Shown here in pieces: positions 9,648-20,527 of a DNA stretch of 38,758 nucleotides (the first letter of the stretch is position 1; every line of letters begins with the position of its first letter). Location: NCBI GenBank assembly GCA_049999765.1, contig JBNGIQ010009531.1, forward strand, positions 336,702-375,459, written 5' to 3'. The notes beneath the pieces were generated by a model. It saw only the letters and a list, made by a program, of their open reading frames with translations, did no database searches and was not told the origin of the DNA. The position numbers were made by a program, and so were the translations under genes. This stretch comes from Phaeoceros laevis. Taxonomy: Eukaryota; Anthocerotophyta; Anthocerotopsida; Notothyladales.

Positions 9648-10239
9648 AGTGCAGCCCCCTTGAGGAATGTAGCCAGTTCAAGAGGATTGTAACCCTGGAG
9701 AAAGTAGTTGAAGGCAATGCCATGAACGATGAAGGCTTGAGTTTAGTTGATCAAGTGCCTATCTTCATGTTAACAAGTATGTATTGGAAAGTTTGAAGAA
9801 GGCACAAGGAATGATGATACAGGATGCTGTCCTGCTGCGGAAGTTTGCTATAGGTTCAGGGAGTACTAGACGAGTGGCAGCAGCTGCTTGTAACAACAGC
9901 AGTAAACACATCGCCCAAAATTGACTTCCAAGGCTGGACTTTGAACTTAGTAATGCCATCTCTAACACCTCATCCATGCCTGTATCATGTGTTCTGTAGG
10001 CCTGCAGAAGCTGCCCCCATTAGCTGGAGAAAGCAGCTCTAGCTATTGCTGAACATTAATTAGCTGCTCAGATCAGAATGGTATATATGTTTGTATTTAT
10101 TCTTGAATGCCCATTGCGAAGAAACTGACTGCAGAGCAGCCAAAGACCTTTATTGGCAATTCAGGTTTTTTTAAATCGTTTTAGCAAATTTAGATCGAGA
10201 TTCTTTAATTGATTGCCCCTTTTTCTAATAATTTGGCTA
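9648..10239. other. Intergenic, nothing recognised
   Basis: AT-rich sequence between the peroxidase and the F-box gene. No coding signal or repeat stands out. Confidence 0.5.
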
Positions 10240-10548
10240 ATTCCTGCCTTCGAAATCACCGAGATAGCTCTAGAGCCGGACTGGCTCATCGTTTTTTCTA
10301 TACAAGCCAGCAGCGCCGCAGCAGCCGGCCTTTGATTGTGCGCATCCAGGCAGGCTAGCTATAGATGGCGGCGCCACCATCCTTCCACGTCTTCATGCTG
10401 GACGACCTGTTCCCGGCGCCTTCCGATGGCCTCACCATGTGCAGCACGTTGTGGAGCAAACTTCCGGTCGACCTGGTGGAGCCAATCTTGGTGCGGCTGC
10501 CAACTTCCAGTCAGGCCCGGTTTCAGGCGGTGTGCAAGACGTGGCAGC
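10240..10548 (+). repeat. Segmental duplication, copy B (parent F-box gene 5' end)
   Basis: The counterpart of 5938-6283. It lacks about 50 bp in the leader relative to copy A and has a 7-bp insert (GCTATAG-like) just before the ATG. The intact F-box ORF downstream identifies this copy as the probable parent. Confidence 0.9.
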
Positions 10549-11459
10549 GCCTCCTCCGCTCCCAGGACTTCACCAAGCTCAGCGCCGCCATGGCCTTCTC
10601 ATCGGGCCGCTACCTCGCCGGGTTCGTGAGCAGCCACCTGCCCTTGGACCTAAAGCAGTCTGACCTGCACGTGCTGGATCTGCAGGCGCAGGGCGCGTAC
10701 AAGGTGCACCACCTGAGCCTGGACTTCCTTCCCACCCACCATCGGGGTCTCATCTTCAAGCAGGGCCTCATTGTGACGGGGAGGAGGTACCGATCTGGAA
10801 TTCTGGGGCCGCGCCAGCAGACGGTGGAGCTGTATGTGGTGAACCCGGTGAACAGAACGTGGAGACAGCTGCCGGATCTGCGCGTTCCAGCCGGCAGGAT
10901 CCGCTGTCCCGTCCAAGTGAACTTCGCGGTAGACGATGCTGGCCATGGCTTCCAAGTGACTTTAGGTCACTGGTCTACGTACGTGGTGGAAGGGTACGCT
11001 GAGAAGTGCGATCGCATGGTTTACTGGGTCTACAGCAGCGATTGCAATGCGTGGAGCAGTGTGCAGGACGGCTCCGATGAAGCCGACACGATGGATGAAT
11101 CAGATGATTTGGGCGAAGATATCGAATGTCTGTGGCCAGTGCTGGAGTACTTGGAGTTCCGCACAGTCTCGGACGTGGCTCTGGATTACCGCGAGCACAC
11201 GGTCCGCGGTGAAACTTTTGTCGTCCCGTACCTGTGGTGGGAGCCGTACAAGACTGAGTCTTGGGATGGCCCATGGTTGCTGCACATGACGGCGCCACTG
11301 TCCATGCCCAAAGAGTTGATGGCTAAGGTGAGGCTTCCGCTTCCGTGGATGCGGAGGTTTCGTCGGGCGGCGATCGCGACTGACCCGGAGTGCTACCGGG
11401 ATCATCCAGAGGCGGATGATGCGGATGGAATGGATATACAGGATTGGTGGGTATACTGA
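10365..11459 (+). CDS. F-box protein, intronless, 364 aa
   Basis: F-box proteins are substrate receptors of SCF (SKP1-cullin-F-box) ubiquitin ligases. The F-box lies at about residues 33-72 (LPVDLVEPILVRLPTSSQA, then FQAVCKTWQRLLRS), the usual SKP1-binding helical motif. The rest is a beta-rich region with ELYVVNPVNRTWRQLPDLR near 155-175, typical of the F-box-associated/Kelch-like C-termini that bind substrate. An acidic insert (DGSDEADTMDESDD) interrupts it near 237-250. Single-exon structure and about 360 residues are common for this class in seedless plants. The ATG at 10365 is shared with the chimeric copy. Substrate unknown. Confidence 0.88.
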   Translation: MAAPPSFHVFMLDDLFPAPSDGLTMCSTLWSKLPVDLVEPILVRLPTSSQARFQAVCKTWQRLLRSQDFTKLSAAMAFSSGRYLAGFVSSHLPLDLKQSDLHVLDLQAQGAYKVHHLSLDFLPTHHRGLIFKQGLIVTGRRYRSGILGPRQQTVELYVVNPVNRTWRQLPDLRVPAGRIRCPVQVNFAVDDAGHGFQVTLGHWSTYVVEGYAEKCDRMVYWVYSSDCNAWSSVQDGSDEADTMDESDDLGEDIECLWPVLEYLEFRTVSDVALDYREHTVRGETFVVPYLWWEPYKTESWDGPWLLHMTAPLSMPKELMAKVRLPLPWMRRFRRAAIATDPECYRDHPEADDADGMDIQDWWVY

Positions 11460-12204
11460 GCGATATCGCTCCCAGCTTGTGGGAGAGGTGATTTTCATCA
11501 CTGTGTGCACAACTCAAACTATGCAAGTGGTGGCGTACCACGTTGTGCAACAATCGTGGCAAATGGTTCTGTCTGACCGCGGCCGGTGTCTCCGTCCGGA
11601 TCCTGCGTTCGCTCATCACTACCCCGCGGTTCCTCCGCATCCCTACTTTCATTCCTGGCAAAAAGTATTGCTGGACCACAGTCCGAGGGGACAGGGAGAT
11701 GACATGGGAATGTCATTTCTTCAGCTAAGGCCAGGCTTTGATTGTGGTTTGAATTAGATCAGGTTGGTGTTTTAGGTACACGTAGAGATGCAGACGCAGC
11801 TCTTACACGTCAGTTTTGTTCTGTTAGGCGCAACAGGCAAACAGTGTCCTATAATCGTTGGCTCTCATTTTCCGCTTCCTTTTCATATATGACCTATTGC
11901 GTAGACTTATCTGCCGTTTGTAACCTGTTAAATAACATTGCTATATGTGAAAATTGGTTGCTAGTCATGACATAAATCAAGCTAGTTTTGTTTATTTATT
12001 ATTAGTTAGTTTTTTGTTTGTTTGTATATCTATCTATTTATTTATTTATCTATTTATTCATATTTATCTATTCCTTAAATGATGGACACCCTGCCTCGCT
12101 TTCTTCAGAATGGAATCCAACCATGGCAATCCACCTATGGCTTTCATAACCAGATTCAAAGTGTGAGCACCATATGGCAGCCTTCCAATAACATTCCTAG
12201 CAGT
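11460..12204. other. Intergenic with AT-rich simple repeats
   Basis: The first 300 bp is ordinary flank of the F-box gene. About 11985-12075 is low-complexity sequence of TTTATT, TATC and GTTTG units. No gene seen. Confidence 0.6.
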
Positions 12205-13385
12205 TTTCCTATGGGTAGGCACGAGCCAGACCAAAGTTTCGCAACAAACTTGGCATCCAGCATCACGTTGCTGGCTTCGATGTCTCTGTGCACGATCCGC
12301 TCTTCACACTCATCGCGCAAATTTATATGCCACTGCTGCTGCTATCCCACGCATTGCCTTCATCCTGGCACAATTACAACCAACAGCGGTCCATAATTAT
12401 CAGGAACGATACTTCTCGTGCCTTCTAGGTGGACTGGGCAGCAATTTGTGAGAAAAAGGCACCTGTTCTCCCAGGACAGAACCATGTGATTCTGAAGCTC
12501 GTCTCTGGAGCTTTCGGGTGCCTTGAAGAGAATCCTGTCGAGGCTGCCCCGGAAAGGTAGTCGTAGACCAGCAGAGACTCGTTTTTCTCATTGCACCAGC
12601 CCTGCAGTCTCACCAAGTTCCTGTGCCTGATTCTGCCCATGATACGTGTGCACTTCTGCCAAAACCCTCTCTTCCCGTGCTTTTGAACTCCTTGGTGGCG
12701 ATGCTGAGCTCCTCGTGAGAGAACTGGTGAGGCCACGCCTCGAGGTTGGCATCGGCATCGAACTTCCACCTCCGCCGATCGCGAAGGTCCCATCGGAAGT
12801 GGAAATACAGAGCAGCAGCCACCAGCACCGCAATGCCTACCACAGCCAAGAAGACTACGATAGTGTCCGCCTGTTTCTGGAAGCAAGGGACTCGCCATCC
12901 AGAGTTTGGGAGATGGGCCACTGTGGCATTGGAATCCCAGGAGAAAGTTTCCAAGCTCCAAGCCAGGACTGCTGTGGCCCTGGTGCACCCGCCAGTGGTG
13001 GTGTTGCGAGTGCCCTCCGAGCAGCTCCTGACAGCGGAGGAGAACCCTACGTACATCAAGTCCTGCACCACCGCGGGAAAATTCATCCTGGCTGCTAGCG
13101 TCGGATTCTTGGGGCGCTTCAAGGTCGATTCCTGCGTCAATGCGGTTGTTGCCGCGATCCTGATTTCCAGCAGCTGAGTGGGGCTGTGTGATACTCTACC
13201 AACATTTGGAAGTTCCTGCTCCCTAGCAGGGTACTCGGAGCTGGAGCAGGTGCCACTGCCGAGGAGATGAGGCTGCCCAAACCAATGCCAATGTGCTCGA
13301 ATTCCGGGTCCCCGAGCACTCGGCTGCGCTGAGTGTCAATCTCCACCCGAAATGTGTGGGATTTCGTTGCGTTGGAGGACGGGGA
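12205..13385 (-). pseudogene. Decayed partial copy of the lectin receptor kinase gene
   Basis: This is closely similar to 24815-26070 of the intact gene, on the same strand, and includes the intron between kinase exons 1 and 2. It is therefore a DNA-level duplicate, not a retrocopy. It starts inside the lectin domain (VEIDTQRSRV), so the signal peptide and first half of the lectin are missing. Lesions: about 105 bp deleted near 12650-12695, removing the glycine-rich loop and catalytic Lys; an 8-bp deletion near 12236 that removes the Asp of DFG and shifts frame; HRDIK changed to HRDIE; a 4-bp insertion near 12325; other small indels. It cannot encode an active kinase. Exon 3 and the 3' end are absent. 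Confidence 0.92.
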
Positions 13386-13705
13386 CACCCCTATCGGCAG
13401 CGATGACCGTAGTTCAAGAGGAAACCAGCTGGGCCAAGCTTCAAAATCTTGATGTCCCGCTCGCTAACTACGTTGCAATTGACAACGACGGCTCATGAAA
13501 AAGGTCTAACCAGGGTTGCGAGGACGCCCAGACGAACAATCGCCTTCCGCTTCCGTGGAGCACCTTAGTCATTCCCCGTTTCGAGGGCCCTCCCTGTCTA
13601 ATGCATGCCAAGCTGCGTCGGACTGTCGGAGCAACAATTGCGCTTGCGGTTACGCAGTGGCGCAACTTTGAACACTCAAGAGAGCATCCAAGATGCACTG
13701 ATTTA

Positions 13706-16175
13706 CTACAATGCCCAGTTTGGAAGGGGAGCCTCATAACTCCACTTTCCACCAGCATACTTGACGCAGTGTAACCAGATCCCATCCACGTCGTCCTCAT
13801 ATCTGCAACGACAATCGAACCCAAACCTGATTAGAGAGCCCTGTCTAGTAGCAAACCGAACCAGAAGTCAAGTCCGAACTCGACATACCCTGCGGGTTCC
13901 CAGTTTGGGCAACGTGTGCACATACGGTCTACCGTGAAACCTTCCACGCGTTTGAGGGAGTCTCCACGCGTCCTTTGCTCTTGACCTTCTGCACGTTCAG
14001 TATCGACGTTGCCACTCTGGTCCATACTGGCTCCGGTGCCAACATCCTGATCTTTCGACCTAGCACAAGGTTCACTCGACATGTGTGTATTCTTTCCAGC
14101 ACAGCCTTCGAACATTAGCAGCTTAGTTTCAACATCTGAACCAGTTGGCAGTAAGTTGGTATCAGTATAACCAGAGCACTCTGCAGCAGAGCCGCTAGCA
14201 ACTCCAGCTGCTGCCCGATCTGCGGTGGTAGCTTCTCTTGATCGCTTCACTGGAGCCTTGTGCAAATAGAGGGCATCATTTGCAATCGGATAACCTAGGT
14301 GCTTCAGATGGACTCGAATCTGAGCAGTGCACAGTGGAACTCTTCAGACCATGAATATATCATATCCCTCAAAAAACAGTCACCCATTAACACTCACCTG
14401 ATGAGTTCTTCCTGTTAGGGGTACACATTTAACGATGCTGTTCCTTCCATCAGTACTAAGCCTCATAAACCGTGTGCAGGAATCCTTGCCCCTTTCAGCA
14501 CTTTCTGGACGATTCTGGAATGAGGATACGGTGTCACACTCATAAACCACACCATGAAATTATAACACACGTAGTCTAGTCAACATGGAGCCACACAACA
14601 GACCCCACAGTTGAGTGCAATACCTCAACTGCAACTGAGCTCAGCCCCTCTCGTTTGTCATACAGGACTGCAGCATTCACTTCTATCTGGGGATACAAGA
14701 TCCATTTGTGAGAACACGACGATGAGACTCCAAGGTTAAAGATTTTTTTCAATTGCAAGCAGAGCAAGTGAAGAAAGATACCTCATTCTCTGGAAACACG
14801 CCTACTACTTTTGCAACATACTCCTTGAGAACCCTTCCTCCCTCGATCTGCCAGATGCCCATGTCAGTAATGCTACAGAAGATGGTCGATCCATAAAAAA
14901 AAAACCATAAACTTTCACATTGAATGCAACTTCAAGACACTGGACCTCTTCTCGAAAACAATCAGCAGTTTCGGCATTCCTAGCAAAAATTAGAAGCCCA
15001 GATACTAGCCGATCCAGTCTGTGTATTGCTGATATGGATTAAGGTTCAGGTGTAATAGCTTTTAACCGAATCTGATCCAGAGCCCAAGACAAGAGCACGT
15101 TGACCACATTGTTAATTCAAAGGTGACAGGATACGGAACAACGGTCCAGCATTGTTCTCTGCTTGAAGGATCCCTATCACAGTGTTCTTACGATATTGTC
15201 CACATGCATGAACCTGAAACATTGGAGTGATGATAAGCAACATAAGCATAGCCAAACAACGGCTTATACCAGCTTCCCCTCGAACGGCTACAGTAGTATG
15301 GGCACTTACAGGGACAGATGGTGGTTTACAAACTGTTAAGACATCCGGTGTTTCTACCAAAATCCTCACGGGCTCTGCCAGGACAGGTGGCTCATGCCTA
15401 TCGACGGAGTTATCCAAGAATGCAACCTAGAGAAAAGCAGTCATCTTATCGCCTGGAATAGACACCAGGTGAGGGCTGAGGTCAGGAATACCTGTGCACA
15501 AAGTGACTTATCGGTTGAGAATCGCGAACAACGTAAGTTTTTGGCACCTTCTTACCATCCACACGGATCCGACCGCTTTCGACTGCATCAACCTGGAAGA
15601 AAAGAAGAACCAGGAGCCTATGAGGCTGAGTGTACAGCCTAGTGTGAAGTCGAGTGGTTAGCATAATCTCAACGCATTACGTATTCTTAACATACATAGT
15701 ACTGCATAGGCCGTTGCCTGAATTCCTGTGAGAACAGGTCCACTATAGTTTTTCCTTCCCACCTCCTCTTTACCTAAAGCACAACATGGAACATCTCAAA
15801 CTGCAATAAGATCTCACCAATAGCTGACTCTGTTCATCAGAAAACTCATGAGAAACCCTCCAGGCAGGGTTAGTTGCACCTGGTGCATGCTAGGCAAAAC
15901 TGAGAGAAAATACAAGCAGTTGCGAGCATACATGAGCTAGGAACTCGAAGAAATATGGCCGAACCAGTCGTCTTCCTATTTCAAAGCGAAGATCAGAACG
16001 AAACGGTGTCAATGAACCAGCTGAGCCGAAGCTCTAATTATAAACACGGAGTGCTCACTACATCACCGTTGATGAACGCGTAGTCCTCTGCCGATGCTGG
16101 TGTATCTGGAGTTTCCCAGTCAATGCTGCCATCATCCGCCTCCAGCCCGGGCTGGACAGCAGCAGGCGATGCCAT
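13706..16175 (-). CDS. RNA pseudouridine synthase, RluA/RluD family (plant PUS7-like), 12 exons, 451 aa
   Basis: Exons: 16175-16067, 15975-15932, 15773-15696, 15592-15492, 15397-15310, 15213-15135, 15028-14946, 14847-14782, 14686-14624, 14514-14398, 14319-13889, 13802-13706. It converts uridine to pseudouridine in RNA. Motifs in order: NGRRLVRPYFFEF and KTIVDLF typical of the eukaryotic branch; an S4-like ESGRIRVDGKKVP; HEPPV; CKPPSVPVHACGQYRKNT; PIHRLDRLVSGLL with the catalytic Asp; PLTGRTHQIRVHL; and C-terminal CTRCPNWEP and IWLHCVKYAG. The order and C-terminus match plant RNA pseudouridine synthase 7 and the fungal RIB2/PUS8-type proteins. A linker of about 110 residues in exon 11, rich in Ser/Gly/Glu, separates the fold from the CTRCPN motif and seems longer than in the Arabidopsis relative. 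All exons keep frame. Confidence 0.92.
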
Positions 16176-16859
16176 AACATCTACACCTCGCAACCAAGGT
16201 ATAGAAGGTGCGAACTGATTCTGTCCAGTGCCCTAAAGTCTTTCCATCGGAGCTGCCATGATTTTAAGCTTCGAGGTTCGAAGCTGAGTTTCGAGGCCTG
16301 AGGGTGGCCATGGGCACGATAATCTGTGTGGCGGTGGTGGGGCAGCAGGTCAGAGAGATTACTTTATCAGACAGGCAGCGAGAGCTTCAAACTTCCTGAC
16401 ACTGTGACCTGGTGACTTGCAGAATAATCCCTTGTACTTGCAAAGCTTCACGGATGACAACGGTGATGAGGATCTGAAATTTCATCACTTGGTCCATTGT
16501 TCCTTGGACATTTCCGAGGAGAAAGGTCGTCCGTGAACATTTCTTCAGCTGCCTGCAAAGTCGTAGTGCCGTAGAGTGAATAAAGTCTTGACACTCCTGC
16601 CTGTGTGGACCAAACATGAAAGCTAACGCGAAGAAAGCAGGGGCAACCTCAAACAAAACATTCCTTGGCCTTCTCTACCCTTCGGAAGGATGCAAAGTGT
16701 GAGCACGAACTTCGTGTTTATTTAACAATTCTCATTTGCAACTTTCCTCTCATCAGGTTTTGCGGATAGCCATCCCTGAGATCTACAATCCTGGCTTTGT
16801 CATCGTTGGCAGGATTGGCTACCTGAGTAACACCAAGCCAAGATCACAAGGATGCTCAT
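16176..16859. other. Intergenic upstream of the pseudouridine synthase
   Basis: Holds the presumed promoter of the minus-strand gene. Small frames at 16387-16656 and 16736-16942 show no recognisable product. Confidence 0.5.
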
Positions 16860-17207
16860 GTGAGAAGCCGGGTTTGTTACCTTTAAATGGTATCTTTAGA
16901 GGTTTGTTACAAGTTTGTTACAAGTTTGAGTCCTGCATATAATTGGAGGAAATTCACATTCACGCCTCCATTTATAGAAAGTTTGAATTTTATGAATCTA
17001 ATTATAGGAATTAGATGGACTTATATATAGGACTAGCCATCATTTGCCTTAAACAAAAGTTCTCTTTGTTCTGCTACTTATCGTAAGTACTGTAAGTTTG
17101 CCAAGAGTGTGTTTCTTATTCGTGAGATTCGTGTTGTATCCAATAAAAGATTGTGGATTGACAACCTGCTAGCGAATCAAAGAACTCAAGTGTAGAAGGG
17201 GAAGGGA
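16860..17207 (+). mobile_element. LTR-like fragment or promoter-like AT-rich segment
   Basis: The segment reads like the U3-R-U5 of a plant LTR. It has a repeated TTTGTTACAAG motif near 16895-16925, a TATA-like TTATATATAG at about 17020, and a transcribed-looking stretch with TTCTTATTCGTGAGATTCGTG. The latter runs straight into CAATAAAAG (17141-17149). No flanking TG..CA ends or target duplication could be fixed, and no primer binding site is visible before the N gap. A solo or partial LTR is my best reading; a native promoter is the alternative. Confidence 0.35.
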
Positions 17208-17217
17208 NNNNNNNNNN
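17208..17217. other. Assembly gap, 10 N
   Basis: Ten N residues just before the GDSL-like gene. Sequence immediately upstream of its start is therefore incomplete. Confidence 0.99.
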
Positions 17218-17239
17218 GGTTGAGCAACTATTCCTAGAT

Positions 17240-18367
17240 ATGAACATGAAGTTCATCAATTATGGAGGACTTTTTTGCTTGCTGTTGTTGATAAGTCATC
17301 TGCAAGAAGTGAAGGCAAAGCCACCCGCAATAATTCAAATGAGGGACTCTATATTGGATAATGGCAATAGAGCGATAGTGGAACTTGGATCCCCGACAAG
17401 GTTACCACCGTATGGGAGGGACTTACCACCTGGAGTAACCGGAGATAGATATAGCAATGGTCTACTGATTGGAGATTTTCTTGCCCAAGACATGGGTTTG
17501 CCGCTTCCTATACCATTTGTTGCGATCAAAGATCAACTTGTTGGTAATGCGGCATCTAGTGTAAATTTTGCTTTTGCGGGCTCCGGGTTGTGGAATAGTA
17601 TTGGCATGGAAGGCACATCCTTGGGCGCTCAAGTAGAGAAATTCAAAAGTCACGTAGTACCGGCTCTTCAAGAACAACTGATGTACAACGTGTCTGCAGT
17701 TTATGACCATCTCGCAAGATCCATAGTATATATCATGACAAGAAACAACGACATGACTACGAGATCTTCGTTTGAAGGATTTATGGGCCTGTCACGTTCA
17801 GAAGAGGAGCATGCCACTTTTATCGAAAATACTTCAAAATTGCTTCTTGACGAGCTACTATCGCAGATTCAAATTCTATATAGTATTGGAATGAGACGGT
17901 TTATTCTTCCTGAACTCTTTGCAATTGGTTTCAGCCCTGCTATCGACCTTGGCCCAGAATGGACTGTTGCAGTCAATAATTTTGCCTCCAAATTTAATAC
18001 TGGATTGGGACACCTCATCAAGGACTTATTTCACAAGCCCACTAGTACTGATACAGGTAGACCATTGCTTCATGGGGCGGCTGTCATGCATCCGAAAGTC
18101 TACGAATTGAGTTCGCAGATTGCTTCAAAGCCGTTAGATTTCGGGTACAATGGAAAGGGACCTTGCTTCACTGAAGATGTAAAACCGACATGCCTAGATG
18201 CAGATTTGTACATATGGTTTGACAAGTTCCATCCTTGCCAAAGGTTCTATGAAACTATGGCTAGCAAAATATGGAACGGAGACGACGAACAAGAGCAGCA
18301 GAATTGGCTGCCAAGAAATAGGATAGAGTTCTTAGAGCATACAATTACATTTGATTTAGAAGAATAG
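17240..18367 (+). CDS. GDSL esterase/lipase-like protein, intronless, atypical active-site blocks, 375 aa
   Basis: Plant GDSL enzymes are secreted SGNH hydrolases of lipids and cell-wall esters. Residues 1-26 form a signal peptide (GLFCLLLLISHLQ). Block I reads RDSILDNGN: the usual Gly before Asp-Ser is Arg, while the nucleophile Ser is kept. YGRDLPPGVTGDRYSNGLLIGDF is replaced here only by slight variants of the family's PxGRFSNG segment. FAFAGSGLW fits block II. Block III (normally GxND) reads RNND. Block V DKFHP keeps the Asp and His. The protein ends about 20 residues later than many relatives. Typical genes of this family have several introns; this one has none, which suggests a retrocopy. 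Activity is uncertain because oxyanion-hole glycines are changed. MNM offers a second possible start two codons on. Confidence 0.8.
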   Translation: MNMKFINYGGLFCLLLLISHLQEVKAKPPAIIQMRDSILDNGNRAIVELGSPTRLPPYGRDLPPGVTGDRYSNGLLIGDFLAQDMGLPLPIPFVAIKDQLVGNAASSVNFAFAGSGLWNSIGMEGTSLGAQVEKFKSHVVPALQEQLMYNVSAVYDHLARSIVYIMTRNNDMTTRSSFEGFMGLSRSEEEHATFIENTSKLLLDELLSQIQILYSIGMRRFILPELFAIGFSPAIDLGPEWTVAVNNFASKFNTGLGHLIKDLFHKPTSTDTGRPLLHGAAVMHPKVYELSSQIASKPLDFGYNGKGPCFTEDVKPTCLDADLYIWFDKFHPCQRFYETMASKIWNGDDEQEQQNWLPRNRIEFLEHTITFDLEE

Positions 18368-19500
18368 AGCTACTTTAAGAGCCAACACACTACACTACAC
18401 TATGGTGAGAAAAACATCATCTTTAAGATTGAACACGGTCTCCATTGAAATGGCGTTATTCTGCATGAACTAGCGACGGCGAGCATATAACACCTCAGGC
18501 ACTCAATTTTGCACAACCAAAAATGTAAAAAATGCCACTTTTTATGATAACTTATAGTTTATACGGTCGTCGACGCGACCTCTTTCGTTGATTTGCGTTG
18601 TTTTCGAGTTACGAGGCGTAAAAGGAGACTCATTTCACTTTGGATAAGGAAAAAACCCTAACTTTGGCCGAAAAAAAGGCCACAAACGCACCGGAGTGAC
18701 CGGACAGCCGGTGCCTTTCGAGCTGCGAAAACGCAAAAAGCGGGCGACTGTGCCTGTCCATTTTAGTTGGGAAGTTGTATTGACGTAACTGTGCAGACAC
18801 TTGGTACCGCCGGAGGTTAGGTGCTGGTCGATGCCTGTGCACCTCTGTTCCAACCTGCAAGCATTCCGGGCCACTTCAAATTCCATGTTTCAAAAAAAAA
18901 ACAAAGCGCTGAAGAAGGCGAAATCCGAGTTTGGGACAACATTCGTCCTTTGGAGTATGCCGAGGTGTATACATAGAAACGACCGGTGCGTTTCTGTGTA
19001 TGATGCTCGTGACTTCGATCTCACTCACGATGATGCGAAGCCTATTTCACGGCTTTTTTTTACTAAAGTAATTTTCCGCACACGCGTGTAATCACAAAAA
19101 CGGCCAAATTGAGAGTTTTTTTTTTATGAAGGGCCTTTTCAGGGCCCCTTAAAATAGGGACCATTCGGAGAAACCGTTTCATCGCAGACCCTGTTATTGA
19201 CGTTAAATGCATGTCCTTTCAGTTCAGCGTCTCATGGTTCCAAAATTCTTTATGTTTGCTTGCATGCACAAGTTTACACTAGTCACACAGTTGCACAAGT
19301 TGACACGAGTCACACAGCATAAGCTAGACTCGTTTACACTAACACTTTGCCTAAACAGGGATTGAAGGAGGCTAATTTGGTATGGTCCATAAATAGGAGC
19401 GAGGGTGGTTAGCTCTGGGCCAACATAGCGTTCCATGTGGCCTGCTGCTATTCCATTGCTTGCCACATGATCACACTACAGCAAGGTCCCTTCACTGGCT
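18368..19500. other. Intergenic, with a piece of a dispersed repeat
   Basis: No gene seen. Around 19109-19138 lies TTGAGAG, a T-run and AAGGGCCTTT, whose inverted counterpart appears near 38452-38490. The rest is non-coding with poly-A runs near 18890. Confidence 0.5.
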
Positions 19501-19797
19501 TCAGTTTGGAGTAATTTCTGGACGAACAATTGCAAGAAGGCAGTCAAGATTCCCCTCAAGTTGACCATTGTTATCTAAGTTTTCGGCAGAGCCAGGGTTA
19601 GTGGTGAAATTTGTCAACACCAAATGTAGGTCTTCATGAATGAATTGCTCTGGCATTTTGATGTTGGCACGGCAGGCAATATTAGTTAATGCCATGTCCC
19701 CGTTGAGAATCCCCACTTGGCTCAGCGAATGCTGGGGTACGCGCTGGACAACGGTCTCTTCGACACTCTCGATCGCGACGACCCAGGCTTTCTGGCG
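19501..19797 (-). other. Possible gene fragment, unidentified
   Basis: A stretch of about 90 codons on the minus strand, open to a stop at 19501, has a protein-like composition (IKMPEQFIHEDLHLVLTNF). It lacks an upstream in-frame ATG of its own; the first internal Met is in GDMALTN. It could be a terminal exon or decayed fragment. I recognise no family. Confidence 0.25.
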
Positions 19798-20051
19798 TTC
19801 TGGAGCAGCACCCGGATCCGGGCCGGGTGCTCCTAAGCGGCATTTTCCGGTTTCGCCATTTTCCGGAAAAAGCCGACCGCGTGCGCAACATGGTGTCAAT
19901 TCTTAGCTTAAGCGCCTCGATCGCGCTCATATGCATCCGCTGGAGACCAGACCGTGTGGCCCGAACTGAGGAGCTAGCGCTCTACTCTTTCCATTCGTGA
20001 ACCAGGTCATCCGCATGCGGCCTGCAGCTGCCAACCTGACGGGGCTGGGCC

Positions 20052-20094
20052 AGTCTAGTAGCGAAATAACAACGTGTTATTTCGCTACTAGACT
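20052..20094. repeat. Perfect 20-bp inverted repeat with 3-nt loop
   Basis: Left arm 20052-20071 (AGTCTAGTAGCGAAATAACA) and right arm 20075-20094 are exact reverse complements around ACG. The stem is too perfect and compact for chance in a window this size. No gene abuts it directly; the nearest coding end is at 20528. It could be a foldback or MITE remnant, or a cruciform-forming site. Confidence 0.9.
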
Positions 20095-20527
20095 CCACAT
20101 GGAAATCGAGTAGGCCGCTAGTACCATTCACGTTGCCATCATTCAAGGAAGGAAAAGCAGCTATACTAACGAGCTTGTTGCCCATGGCCAGGCCGAGTCA
20201 AATTTTGTGCCACACGCTGCGATATATCTAGATGAGCCGCAATAGACGTAGGCACCAAGAGAGAGAGATGATTTTACGTGCTTTACCGGCATCCAACTTG
20301 AAGATGGAGTCCACCCAATATAAATGGGGCTACAACCGTGAAGACGGCATGTACACATATGTGTCTAGATCTATCGAACGTAACCACCAGCGATGGGACA
20401 CACCCGCCTTAATGAAATTAATCTGCTACAACCGGGTGGGTAACCACACCACACTCAGCATCAAGCTCGAGAGAGTCATGGCAGAACCCAAGCTGTCAGG
20501 CTAGCTGCTCCTCATTCTCCTCCATCA

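Noticed and set aside
12425-13177. Plus- and minus-strand ORFs of 140-190 codons at the decayed kinase
   Set aside because: They are fragments or shadows of the lectin receptor kinase pseudogene, explained by its homology to 24.8-26.1 kb.
15825-15889. Extra exon reading HEFSDEQSQLL in the pseudouridine synthase
   Set aside because: Including it needs a 42-bp intron and breaks the conserved join from EFLAH to VKRRWEGKTIVDLF, which is restored by one intron from 15931 to 15774.
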